From positions 9,200-37,346 of the forward strand of contig DHTR01000103.1 in the NCBI GenBank assembly GCA_002408725.1: a stretch of 28,147 bases of DNA, given 5' to 3'. Numbering within the stretch: the stretch's first letter is position 1; every line of letters begins with the position of its first letter. Origin of the DNA: Pelotomaculum sp. UBA5255. GTDB taxonomy: Bacteria > Bacillota > Desulfotomaculia > Desulfotomaculales > Pelotomaculaceae. The notes under the pieces were generated by a model. That model saw only the letters and a program-made list of their open reading frames with translations. It had not been told where the DNA came from and did not search any database. This document shows, one piece after another, positions 1-6,980 of the stretch. Made by a program: the position numbers and the translations under genes.

Positions 1-1731
1 ATTTGCTCTGATAAAACGGGTACCCTTACAAAAAACCAAATGACTGTTACCGGGATTTTCGTTGCAGACAGGTTGTTTGAGGTGACTGGGACCGGCTATC
101 TGCCTGAAGGGAAATTTTTGGAGCGGAACAGAAATGAAATTTTGCCTATGGACGACAAAAACCTTGAACTGATTCTTCTTGGCGGGCTGTTGAACTGTGA
201 TGCCCGGTTAGAAGAAACTGAGCAAGGATACCGCGTAATTGGGGACCCCACAGAGGGCGCCCTTGTAGTTGCTGCAGCTAAAGCGGGCCTGTCAAGGGGG
301 GCGGTTAACACTAACAGTCCCCGTTTGGCCGAAATCCCCTTTGATTCTGAACGCAAGATGATGACCACCTTTCATGAGCTGGATGGTTTTGTCCGGTCCT
401 TTACCAAGGGGGCGCCGGATGTAATTCTGGGGCGCTGCACCGGTGTATTAAGCCAGGACGAAACCAGTGCCCTGGACGAAGAAAACCGGAAACGGCTTTT
501 GGAAGTAAATTCACAATTTGCCTCCCAGGGACAGCGTGTATTGGCCCTGGCCACCCGTCGCTGGTCAGAAGTACCGGACCAACTCTCACCGGAGACCGCG
601 GAGCGGGATTTAACCTTTATCGGCTTCTTCGCCATCCAGGATCCTCCCCGGCCCGAAGTCAAAGAGGCAGTGGCAGTTTGCCGCAGTGCGGGTATCCGTA
701 CGGTTATGATCACCGGTGACCATCGGGAGACCGCTATGGCCATCGCCAGGGAGTTAAATATATTGCAGCCGGGAGATGACAGCCTGACGGGCGACCAACT
801 GGAACAAATGGACGAGGGAGAATTGAAAAAAGTAGTGAACGGTGTTGCTGTTTACGCAAGGGTCTCTCCCGAACACAAGCTGCGTATTGTAGAAGCGCTG
901 AAGTATCACGGCCATGTTGTGGCTATGACCGGTGACGGTGTCAATGATGCCCCGGCTCTTAAACGGGCTGACATCGGGGCGGCTATGGGAATTAGTGGTA
1001 CCGAGGTGGCCAAGGAAGCCTCGGACATGGTACTGCAGGACGATAACTTTGCCACCATTGTAAAGGCGGTGGAGGAAGGGCGGACCATCTACAATAATAT
1101 ACGCAGCTCCATCCAGTACTTGCTTTCCTGCAACACCGGAGAGCTTGTGGCCATTTTTTCAGCCCTGCTGCTTGGTTTAGGAAGTCCCCTTAACGCTATT
1201 CAGATCCTGTGGCTGAACCTGATTACAGACGGGCCGCCTGCCCTGGCCCTGGGGTTGGAGCCCCCCCAGGAAGGAATTATGAAAAGGCCGCCCCGCAAGT
1301 TAAAAGAGGGTATCTTCTCAGAAGGGGTAGGCGCCAAAATACTATGGCAGGGGATCATGATCGGGCTCCTGTCCCTGACTGCCTACTGGCTGGCCCTGCG
1401 CTGGGGCAGGACCCTGGAAGAAGCACATACCATGGCCTTTGTTACCATGGCCCTGTCACAGCTGGTGCATTCTTTTAACGTTCGAAGTATGAAACAGTCC
1501 CTCTTGACCATAGGTTTTGGCACCAACCGGAGTTTAATCTATGCTTTTATGGCATCTTCTGCGATGCTGTTAATAGTTATCTTCACTCCAATTTTAAGAG
1601 AGCTATTTGATACCGCCATGCTGCGGCCATCTGACTGGGCGGTCGTCCTGAGCCTGAGTATTGTACCGCTGTTCCTGGTGGAAATAAGTAAAGTGGTGGG
1701 CCGGAATCGTAGCCGAAGTGCAAACAAATAA
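1..1731 (+). CDS. Calcium-type P-type ATPase, C-terminal part (5' end outside window)
   Basis: The reading frame is open from the first base and starts in the phosphorylation motif ICSDKTGTLT, whose Asp accepts the phosphate from ATP. The window therefore begins at the P domain; the A domain and the first four membrane helices are missing. Visible after it are the N domain (KGAPDVIL near residue 137 of the partial protein), the hinge motif TGDGVNDAPAL, and about six C-terminal membrane segments. The M5-like segment has NTGE and the M6-like segment has NLITDGPPALALG; these carry the Asn/Glu and Asn/Thr/Asp ligands of SERCA-type Ca2+ pumps. I infer ATP-driven Ca2+ (possibly Mn2+) export across the cytoplasmic membrane. 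The stop codon lies inside a long terminator stem shared with the convergent mop gene. Family assignment is firm; ion specificity is inference. Confidence 0.93.
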   Translation: MCSDKTGTLTKNQMTVTGIFVADRLFEVTGTGYLPEGKFLERNRNEILPMDDKNLELILLGGLLNCDARLEETEQGYRVIGDPTEGALVVAAAKAGLSRGAVNTNSPRLAEIPFDSERKMMTTFHELDGFVRSFTKGAPDVILGRCTGVLSQDETSALDEENRKRLLEVNSQFASQGQRVLALATRRWSEVPDQLSPETAERDLTFIGFFAIQDPPRPEVKEAVAVCRSAGIRTVMITGDHRETAMAIARELNILQPGDDSLTGDQLEQMDEGELKKVVNGVAVYARVSPEHKLRIVEALKYHGHVVAMTGDGVNDAPALKRADIGAAMGISGTEVAKEASDMVLQDDNFATIVKAVEEGRTIYNNIRSSIQYLLSCNTGELVAIFSALLLGLGSPLNAIQILWLNLITDGPPALALGLEPPQEGIMKRPPRKLKEGIFSEGVGAKILWQGIMIGLLSLTAYWLALRWGRTLEEAHTMAFVTMALSQLVHSFNVRSMKQSLLTIGFGTNRSLIYAFMASSAMLLIVIFTPILRELFDTAMLRPSDWAVVLSLSIVPLFLVEISKVVGRNRSRSANK

Positions 1732-1763
1732 AAAATGGCCTGAAGGCCATTTTCTATTTGTTT
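1722..1763. terminator. Bidirectional rho-independent terminator
   Basis: A long inverted repeat: arm AAACAAATA plus AAAATGGCC, loop TGAA at 1741-1744, then GGCCATTTT plus TATTTGTTT, with one A/C mismatch in the stem. A/T tracts flank the GC-rich core on both sides, so it can end transcripts from both strands. It sits exactly between the convergent ATPase (+) and mop (-) genes and contains the ATPase stop codon. Confidence 0.85.
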
Positions 1764-1770
1764 ACACAAC

Positions 1771-1974
1771 TTATTTACCAATTATAACAGAACTTGCTTT
1801 AATTACTGCGATTACTTCGTCGCCAACTTTTAACCCCAGCCTTTTAACCGAAGCAACTGTTATTGTTGAGCACATTTCTTGTCCACCTACATCGAGGACT
1901 ACTTCAGCAGCAACTTCACCTAACTTAAGATTCTTGACGCGGGCTTTTAGGTTATTGCGAGCACTTAGTTCCAT
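1771..1974 (-). CDS. mop: Molybdopterin/molybdate-binding Mop protein (single TOBE domain)
   Basis: A 67-residue protein with one Mop/TOBE domain: MELSARNNLKARVKNLKLG at the start, EVVLDVGG in the middle, and the typical end with LKVGDEVIAVIKASSVIIGK. Known molbindins of this length assemble as hexamers that bind molybdate or tungstate, acting as cytoplasmic storage or buffering. The start codon is preceded by AAGGAGGACATTTTA, an excellent ribosome binding site. It is monocistronic, converges on the ATPase gene, and has its own consensus-like promoter. No modABC or molybdenum-cofactor genes are in the window. A regulator role would need a DNA-binding domain, which is absent. Confidence 0.9.
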   Translation of the reverse strand: MELSARNNLKARVKNLKLGEVAAEVVLDVGGQEMCSTITVASVKRLGLKVGDEVIAVIKASSVIIGK

Positions 1975-2016
1975 TAAAATGTCCTCCTTAATAAAAGTTT
2001 ATTTGCTATTAAACTT

Positions 2017-2045
2017 AGTATATGCAAGGCAAATGATGTTGTCAA
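2017..2045 (-). promoter_or_regulatory. Sigma-A-type promoter of mop
   Basis: On the minus strand: TTGACA (2045-2040), a 17-base spacer, then TATACT (2022-2017). This is a near-consensus vegetative promoter about 40 bases upstream of the mop start codon. No clear operator is seen. Confidence 0.75.
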
Positions 2046-2409
2046 GTAATTTATTACAATAACAATTAATTATCAACAAAAAGCGATTATACAAGGGGAA
2101 TCCAAATGAAATCGGCAACTTTTTCTTTCAGCATGCTAAATCTTGACAGGTATCATAACAATGCTATGCAATACAACTCAAAACAACAAAAGCAGGTAAT
2201 GTGTGTTGTATTAAAAGGTGTGCATGTAATCATAAATATACAAAACATAACAATACACAGAATAATATTATTAATCGCACTTTGGTTAATACAAAAAAGA
2301 CAATCTATGCCTTTGTTTTAATTAAAATGCATAACGAAGCTTAAGCCGGCATGATCACTTGTAACCATTCAGTGAGCCCTCACAGTCTTTCAGCGGCTTA
2401 TGGCATCAT

Positions 2410-2550
2410 TCAACTATCCTTTGTATTTAGTTGACAACAACAAAAGACCACATCGGGATTTGCTTTTAACACGTCCTCAACAATTGGCTGATAGTCGGCG
2501 TTTTGCATTATTGGTTTGTCGGCAATCATCAAATTTTTTTTGATAACCAT
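2410..2550 (-). pseudogene. Relic of an ABC transporter substrate-binding protein gene
   Basis: A 46-codon open frame on the minus strand reads MVIKKNLMIADKPIMQNADY, then continues QPIVEDVLKANPDVVF and ends shortly afterwards. The pattern ADYQPIVEDVLKANPDVVF is typical of the middle of periplasmic-binding-fold proteins of the branched-chain amino acid type (LivJ-like), where the sequence describes a hypothetical transport site. Nothing of the rest of such a protein (normally about 380 residues) is found around it. I infer a decayed fragment and do not expect a functional product. The assignment rests on a short motif. Confidence 0.45.
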
Positions 2551-2579
2551 TGCCTAATAATTGTACTTAGTCATATAAT
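2550..2579 (+). promoter_or_regulatory. Possible promoter for the 2789-6561 operon
   Basis: TTGCCT at 2550-2555, an 18-base spacer, then a perfect TATAAT at 2574-2579. The -10 is good and the -35 is weak. It would give a leader of about 200 bases containing two hairpins before the first gene. Confidence 0.4.
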
Positions 2580-2624
2580 AGGAATTGTAGCATGGTAGGA
2601 TGGTTGTACTGGTTTTGCCTTGAT

Positions 2625-2649
2625 AAACGGGCTTTGTATAAGCCTGTTT
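2625..2649 (+). promoter_or_regulatory. Leader hairpin 1 upstream of the MptG-like operon
   Basis: AAACGGGCTT, loop TGTAT, AAGCCTGTTT: a 10-bp stem with one G-U pair. It ends two bases before the terminator-like hairpin. No T run follows it directly. It could be an anti-terminator element or simply part of a structured leader. Confidence 0.45.
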
Positions 2650-2651
2650 AG

Positions 2652-2681
2652 AAAACATCCCTGCCGGGGATGTTTTTGTTT
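2652..2681 (+). terminator. Terminator-like hairpin in the leader (possible attenuator)
   Basis: AAAACATCCC, loop TGCCG, GGGATGTTTT, followed by a T-rich run. This has all the features of a rho-independent terminator. No intact plus-strand gene lies directly upstream, so it either stops leader transcripts of the 2789 operon (attenuation) or is left over from a lost gene. Confidence 0.6.
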
Positions 2682-2788
2682 TTATTCCCATTTTTATTCC
2701 CGTTCCCATTCCTACCGCAAAAACAAATCGAAGGAGGGTAGAACGGAAGCATAGTAGGATTTGAATTTGATTTTGTGGAGGGGTAAAT

Positions 2789-4009
2789 ATGGCTGTCAAT
2801 AAAGTTTCTTTTCTGGAGCAAAAGCAGACTATTGAAATCGGTGTTATTGGCGGGCCTTTTGACCGGATTAACACGGTTCTACAGGAGTTTGAGCCGGGTC
2901 AAAAAGATTTTATTATTTATCCGGAGCAATTCGGCGTCGCTCCCAGAACAGTTGCGGAAGCGCCTGAAAGGGAAGTAGAAATAACGGTGCCCGCGCGTCT
3001 TCATCCTTCCGTTTTAGACATGAATCGTTTCAATGTCAGCCGCCCGGGAGGAGGGGGGCTGGGTATTGCCATTGGGGTTAACCTCAAGGCCAGGGTCCGT
3101 TCCACGAACAGGCCCGAGATTGTGGTTAAGGGTGAAAGGCCTTTAATCGTAACTCATTTTGCTGAAGTATTCAAGGAGATTTTAGGCTACAAACAGGGAT
3201 TTGAAATAGAACTATACGACCACAAGAGAAGGCATGTGGGGATGGGCTCCTCAACCGGCACCATGTGTGCCGCCTGTATCGGGATCAACGAGGTGCTGGG
3301 CAGGCCTTTCAACAACCGCGAGTTGCGCAGGATTCTGGGTTATAATGCCTGTGAAGAAAGCCCCCGGGGCACAAATTACTTAATTCGCGGGTTTGAAACC
3401 GGCATCGGGGCCATGGCCAGTATCTACGGCGGCATGGTTTTGGGCACCGACGACATGGAGCTGGTCTACCGGGCGGCGCTGCCGGACACCAGGGTTATTA
3501 TTGTGATTCCCGACGTGCCCAGCTTAAAGGATGAGTTTACCGGCATGGATACGGCGGCAGAATCAGAAGTGGAATTACTGATGCGTCGGGGCAGGTATCT
3601 GGACTACCTGCAGTGCGGAACCAAGTCTCAGATAGTGCTGCTCGATTTGCTTCCGGCCATGGTGAAGGGGGATTTGAAAGGGATGGGCAACGCTATGTTC
3701 GATTTGACCTTCCTGGGCTCCAAGCGTGCTGAATGTGAGCAGCACGGCATCTGGGGGACCCACATTTACAACTTCATCGGGAGCTTCCGGGAATTGGGCG
3801 CCGAAGTGGCCGGCATGAGTTCGGTTGGGCCCACCGTGTTTGCTCTGACCCGGGACGGGCAGGTGCAGCAGAGGATTCTGGACTTTCTGGTTTCCCGGAA
3901 GGTGGCCTCGAGCCGGATTATCGTTACGGAAGTGGATAACACCGGCGCCCGGATCGAAGAAAATGGTTCAGAAAGGGATTATCAGCGTGAAGGCTGGCTG
4001 CAAAGTTAA
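2789..4009 (+). CDS. Beta-RFAP synthase-like (MptG-like) GHMP-superfamily protein
   Basis: A 406-residue protein with strong ribosome binding site GGAGGGG. Near residues 69-85 it has ARLHPSVLDMNRFNV followed by a glycine-rich stretch, then a GHMP-type loop GMGSSTGTMCAA near 150-161. Near the C-terminus come LPAMVKGDLKGMG, GMSSVGPTVFALT and RIIVTEVDNTG. This order matches beta-ribofuranosylaminobenzene 5'-phosphate synthase, which joins PRPP to p-aminobenzoate or p-hydroxybenzoate with loss of CO2 and PPi in methanopterin synthesis. Here it is first in an operon with a TrpF-like isomerase, a zinc dehydrogenase and an ADH-synthase-like aldolase. I see family membership clearly. The substrate is unknown, and the protein is longer (an N-terminal extension of about 60 residues) than the roughly 330 residues I recall for archaeal MptG. 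A GHMP kinase is the alternative reading. Confidence 0.75.
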   Translation: MAVNKVSFLEQKQTIEIGVIGGPFDRINTVLQEFEPGQKDFIIYPEQFGVAPRTVAEAPEREVEITVPARLHPSVLDMNRFNVSRPGGGGLGIAIGVNLKARVRSTNRPEIVVKGERPLIVTHFAEVFKEILGYKQGFEIELYDHKRRHVGMGSSTGTMCAACIGINEVLGRPFNNRELRRILGYNACEESPRGTNYLIRGFETGIGAMASIYGGMVLGTDDMELVYRAALPDTRVIIVIPDVPSLKDEFTGMDTAAESEVELLMRRGRYLDYLQCGTKSQIVLLDLLPAMVKGDLKGMGNAMFDLTFLGSKRAECEQHGIWGTHIYNFIGSFRELGAEVAGMSSVGPTVFALTRDGQVQQRILDFLVSRKVASSRIIVTEVDNTGARIEENGSERDYQREGWLQS

Positions 4010-4679
4010 AATATGTGGTGTAACCAATGTGGAAGATGCCAGGCTGGCTGCGGGAGAAGGCGCCGACTATCTTGGCGTTGTGGTGAATACTGCCTTTTCG
4101 CCCCGCTCACTTAGCGTTGAGGAGGCAGGCCCGATATTTACTGCCGTCGAGGTTCCGGTAGTGGCGCTGGTATATAACCTGGAACCGGAGGGCATCGAAC
4201 AGGTGGCGCGCAAACTAAACCCTTACGCAGTTCAGTTTCTCAGCCCGGAGGGACCGGCCCTGGCAGGATTTCTGAAAAGCTTCCGCCCGAAGCTCAAAAT
4301 CTGGCAGTCTCTATATTTGCCGGCCGGCGGGACCCGGGGGGGGATCTTCGATGCGGAATCCTGCCGGCTCAAAGTTGAGGAGTGTAAAGAAGCCGGAATA
4401 GACGCCGTTCTGTTTGACACTGCAGCTGTGGTCAACGGAGTGGCCAGGTTCGGTGGAACGGGTCTGGCCGGAGATTGGGAAGCGGCGGCACACCTGGTGC
4501 AGGAATCGCCGCTGCCCTCCTTTTTGGCCGGCGGCATTGATCCGGGCAATGTCAAAAGAGCGATTGAAACGGTTCGGCCCTTCGGTATTGACCTTTGTTC
4601 CGGTGTGGAGGAATATCCGGGTAAGAAAAGCCCGTTCAAGATTAGGGCACTGCTGGAAGAAGTAAAAAGGGCGGTCTAA
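3987..4679 (+). CDS. TrpF-like phosphoribosylanthranilate isomerase family protein
   Basis: A (beta/alpha)8-barrel protein of about 230 residues. It has the PRAI signature VKICGVTNVEDARLAAGEGA (catalytic Cys in KICG), an SPRSLSVEEA phosphate-side loop, VLFDTAA with the expected general-acid Asp, FGGTGLAGDW, FLAGGIDPGNV and the end motif DLCSGVEEYPGKK. TrpF performs the Amadori rearrangement of N-(5'-phosphoribosyl)anthranilate. All key residues are kept, but no other trp gene is nearby. The gene overlaps the MptG-like gene, whose family also handles phosphoribosylated aromatic compounds. I therefore infer a paralogue acting on a related N-ribosyl compound. I chose the GTG at 3987, with AAAGGGA eight bases upstream; an ATG at 3963 in the same frame is possible but less well placed. 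Confidence 0.8.
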   Translation: MKAGCKVKICGVTNVEDARLAAGEGADYLGVVVNTAFSPRSLSVEEAGPIFTAVEVPVVALVYNLEPEGIEQVARKLNPYAVQFLSPEGPALAGFLKSFRPKLKIWQSLYLPAGGTRGGIFDAESCRLKVEECKEAGIDAVLFDTAAVVNGVARFGGTGLAGDWEAAAHLVQESPLPSFLAGGIDPGNVKRAIETVRPFGIDLCSGVEEYPGKKSPFKIRALLEEVKRAV

Positions 4680-4709
4680 GAAATGTTTTAAAACAAGGAG
4701 AGGGAACCA

Positions 4710-5759
4710 ATGATGAAAGCCGCGGTAGTGTACGGTAAAAATGAGATCCGGATTCAATCGGTACCCGTTCCGGAAATCAGCGAGGGGGAGGTTCTGGTAA
4801 AAGTCAGGGCTTCCGGCATCTGCGCCACCGATATCAAAACGCTGCTTGGGCAGGGTCTGCCCAAGAACCTCCCGGCAATCCTGGGCCACGAAGTAGCCGG
4901 CAGCATTGAGCGGATTGGACCGGGAGTCCGCGGCCTGTCTGTCGGCGCGAGGGTGGCCGTCTATCCGATAGCTGTATGCGGGGAGTGTTTTTATTGCAAG
5001 CAGGAGCGGCACAACCTGTGCCTGAGTGAATTTGGCCTCGGTCACGGGATTGACGGGGGGTTCGCGCAATTTGTGCGCATCCCCCGTGAGATTGTCAAGA
5101 TCGGCGGAGTGGTTGAAATTCCTGAAAAGCTTTCCTATGAACAGGCAGCTGTCGCCGAACCGCTTTCCTGTTGCCTCGCCGCTGCTCGCGCCGGAAAGCT
5201 GGGAGAGGGTGACACCGTGCTGGTGGTAGGCGCCGGGCCGCTGGGGCTACTGCACCTGAAAACGGGAAACTGGCTCAAGGCAAAGGTAATCATGGCCGAC
5301 CTGCGCCGGGACAGGCTTGAAATGGCGGCCGGGATGGGCGCCGCGCACTGTATTAACGCCGGTGAGGAAGATGTGGTGGAAGAGGTCCGGCGGTTTACCG
5401 GCGGACTGGGCGCAGACCTGGTGGTGGCTGCCCTGGGCCTGCCGGAAATCATGGCACAGTATCTCCCGGCGGTGCGAAACGGCGGCACATTCAATATTTT
5501 TGGCGGGCCGCCCGCAGGCAGGCCCGTACCCGTTGACTTTCGCTGGATTCACTATGCGGAGGTAGTGCTGACAGGCACCTTTGCCTCCACTCCCGAAGAC
5601 TTCCGGTTAGCCCTGGAACTTATCGGCAGTGGTGAGGTCAAGGTTGACGACCTTATATCCCACCGCTTTGCCCTGGAGAACATGCTTGAGGCGGTGGATC
5701 TGGCTCAAAAGCAGGAAATAATCAAAGGCGTAATCATGATCCCGGAGGAGGACGGTTAA
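4710..5759 (+). CDS. Zinc-dependent MDR alcohol/polyol dehydrogenase
   Basis: A 349-residue medium-chain dehydrogenase of usual length. The catalytic zinc site is marked by SGICATD (Cys) and GHEVAG (His-Glu). The structural zinc lobe is CGECFYCKQERHNLC, with four cysteines in the usual spacing. The Rossmann motif is VVGAGPLGLL, and an acidic residue follows in ADLRRDR, suggesting NAD+. It resembles sorbitol and threonine dehydrogenases. It lies 30 bases after the TrpF-like gene behind AAGGAGAGGG and ends one base before the aldolase gene, so it belongs to the same operon. I infer oxidation or reduction of a sugar-derived hydroxyl intermediate of the operon's pathway. The substrate cannot be told from sequence. 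Confidence 0.9.
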   Translation: MMKAAVVYGKNEIRIQSVPVPEISEGEVLVKVRASGICATDIKTLLGQGLPKNLPAILGHEVAGSIERIGPGVRGLSVGARVAVYPIAVCGECFYCKQERHNLCLSEFGLGHGIDGGFAQFVRIPREIVKIGGVVEIPEKLSYEQAAVAEPLSCCLAAARAGKLGEGDTVLVVGAGPLGLLHLKTGNWLKAKVIMADLRRDRLEMAAGMGAAHCINAGEEDVVEEVRRFTGGLGADLVVAALGLPEIMAQYLPAVRNGGTFNIFGGPPAGRPVPVDFRWIHYAEVVLTGTFASTPEDFRLALELIGSGEVKVDDLISHRFALENMLEAVDLAQKQEIIKGVIMIPEEDG

Positions 5760-5760
5760 A

Positions 5761-6561
5761 ATGGAAGGGCTCCAAATCAGACTCAGGAAAATACTGCGCA
5801 GTGAAACAGGGCGTTCCCTGGTAGTTGCCATTGACCACGGCATGGCCCTCGGGCCCATGGCGGGAATAATAGACACCAGAAATACGGTGAAGCGTCTGGA
5901 TGCCACCGGGCTGGTGGACGCCTGGCTTTTAACGAAGGGGATCTTAAGATACGGTTTCGAGCCGGCGGGCAAGCCCGGCATCATCATGCGGATTAGCGGA
6001 GGGGCGACGATTCTGGGGCCGGAGCTGACCCGGGAGGGGTTGACCGCCACCGTGGAGGAAGCCCTGGCGGCGGGAGCGGACGCAGTGGCGGCTTCAGCCT
6101 TTATCGGTTCTCCGTACGAGCATGACACCCTGGTCAATCTGGCCCGCATAGCGGATCGCTGCCGGCGCTGGAATGTGCCGCTGTTAGGCGTTGTGGGTCT
6201 TGGCAAAATTAACGAGGAAAAAAAGAAAGATCCACGGTTTATGGCCCTGAGTGCCAGGGTTGCAGCGGAACACGGAGCAGACCTGGTCAAGGCCTACTAT
6301 ACCGAGGAAGGCTTTGAAAAAGTGGTTGTCGGCTGTCCCGTCCCGGTCTTAATCGCCGGCGGGCCCAGGTGTGAGACCGACCTGGACACCCTGAAAATGA
6401 TTTACGGCGCTATGCAGGGAGGCGCCCGGGGCATTGTAATGGGCAGAAATGTTTGGCAGAGCCCACACCCGGAGGCGCTACTGGCAGCGGCTTACGGCAT
6501 CATTCATCAGGGTTTGGATGTAAAGGAAGCCGGTGACTTACTGGAAGAAAGGAAACAGTAA
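5761..6561 (+). CDS. Class I aldolase of the DhnA/LsrF/ADH-synthase family
   Basis: A 266-residue TIM-barrel aldolase. AIDHGMALGPM at the N-terminus, KINEEKKKDPRFM in the middle, the Schiff-base lysine segment DLVKAYYTEEGF, IAGGPRC, and the phosphate-binding end GIVMGRNVWQSPHP are all present. The family includes archaeal fructose-bisphosphate aldolase, LsrF, and 2-amino-3,7-dideoxy-D-threo-hept-6-ulosonate (ADH) synthase, the AroA' enzyme that feeds 3-dehydroquinate synthesis in methanogens. It is last in the four-gene operon; GGAGGAC is its ribosome binding site and a strong terminator follows. Since the operon also encodes an MptG-like protein, an ADH-synthase-type role is attractive, but the sequence alone does not separate it from FBP aldolase or LsrF. 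Confidence 0.85.
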   Translation: MEGLQIRLRKILRSETGRSLVVAIDHGMALGPMAGIIDTRNTVKRLDATGLVDAWLLTKGILRYGFEPAGKPGIIMRISGGATILGPELTREGLTATVEEALAAGADAVAASAFIGSPYEHDTLVNLARIADRCRRWNVPLLGVVGLGKINEEKKKDPRFMALSARVAAEHGADLVKAYYTEEGFEKVVVGCPVPVLIAGGPRCETDLDTLKMIYGAMQGGARGIVMGRNVWQSPHPEALLAAAYGIIHQGLDVKEAGDLLEERKQ

Positions 6562-6566
6562 TAAGC

Positions 6567-6600
6567 AAAAACCCCGTCCTGCAAAAAGGCCGGGGTTTTT
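6567..6600 (+). terminator. Terminator of the MptG-like/aldolase operon
   Basis: AAAAACCCCG pairs with CGGGGTTTTT around an inner TCCTGCAAAAAGGC. It starts six bases after the aldolase stop codon and is T-rich at its end. It can also act on the convergent minus-strand PII operon. Confidence 0.88.
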
Positions 6601-6629
6601 GGTATGTAGTTAATTCCTTATTGTTTTTA

Positions 6630-6980
6630 TTAATCTAAATCTTCTCCGAATTCTTCCAGCAAAGATACAATCCCCACTACTTTGTCAACATCAATTACAA
6701 AACCAATGCCCGTTCCCGGTTTTTGAAGGTTCCCTGCTTCCACAACAGCTTTTAACACGGTATTGGTTTTATCTTTATGAATCAGGGTTAAAATTATTTC
6801 CTTTTCTGGTTCTATCGGGATGCCCAGCAGTTTCTTCTGATCGTGTATTCCAACACCACGTCCGTGCAAGATGGTGCCTCCTCTGGCTCCAGCGCGTTTT
6901 GCCGCATTAATGACTCTTTGTGCAAAACCCTTTTTAATGATTGTTACTATTAATTGATAATCTCTACCTATCTTCATCAT
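6630..6980 (-). CDS. PII-family (GlnB-like) signalling protein linked to DUF1538
   Basis: A 116-residue PII/GlnB-fold protein: DYQLIVTIIKKGFAQRVINA (first strand and helix), GARGGTILHGRGVG in place of the T-loop base, IPIEPEKEIILTLIHKD, and a second half with GTGIGFVIDVDKVVGI. Canonical GlnB has RGxGxQKG and a uridylylated Tyr in the T-loop; here the loop has IHDQKKLLG and no Tyr, so it is a divergent PII. It overlaps the end of the second DUF1538 gene by 17 bases and has GGAAGG before its start. Context says it senses a nucleotide or small molecule and gates the adjacent membrane proteins, as GlnK does for AmtB; this is inference. No ammonium or nitrogen genes are nearby. Confidence 0.85.
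   Translation of the reverse strand: MMKIGRDYQLIVTIIKKGFAQRVINAAKRAGARGGTILHGRGVGIHDQKKLLGIPIEPEKEIILTLIHKDKTNTVLKAVVEAGNLQKPGTGIGFVIDVDKVVGIVSLLEEFGEDLD

Larger units (their letters stand above)
1975..2788. other. AT-rich intergenic region with relics and a leader
   Basis: This 814-base gap holds the mop promoter on its left, a short substrate-binding-protein relic (2410-2550, minus) and a hairpin-bearing leader for the operon that starts at 2789. An open frame of 71 codons at 2106-2321 has AT-driven composition, no good ribosome binding site and no recognisable domain, so I do not call it. Nothing else was recognised. Confidence 0.6.

Noticed and set aside
2106..2321. 71-codon open frame in the AT-rich gap
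   Set aside because: Residue content is what AT-rich non-coding DNA gives (many N, I, Q and K), the RBS is poor and no domain is visible.
3963..3986. Upstream ATG start for the TrpF-like gene
   Set aside because: It would add eight residues before the usual VKICG start and has no ribosome binding site; the GTG at 3987 has AAAGGGA at the right distance.
4311..5069. 252-codon minus-strand open frame overlapping the TrpF-like and dehydrogenase genes
   Set aside because: It lies antisense to two genes with clear family motifs and shows no motif of its own.
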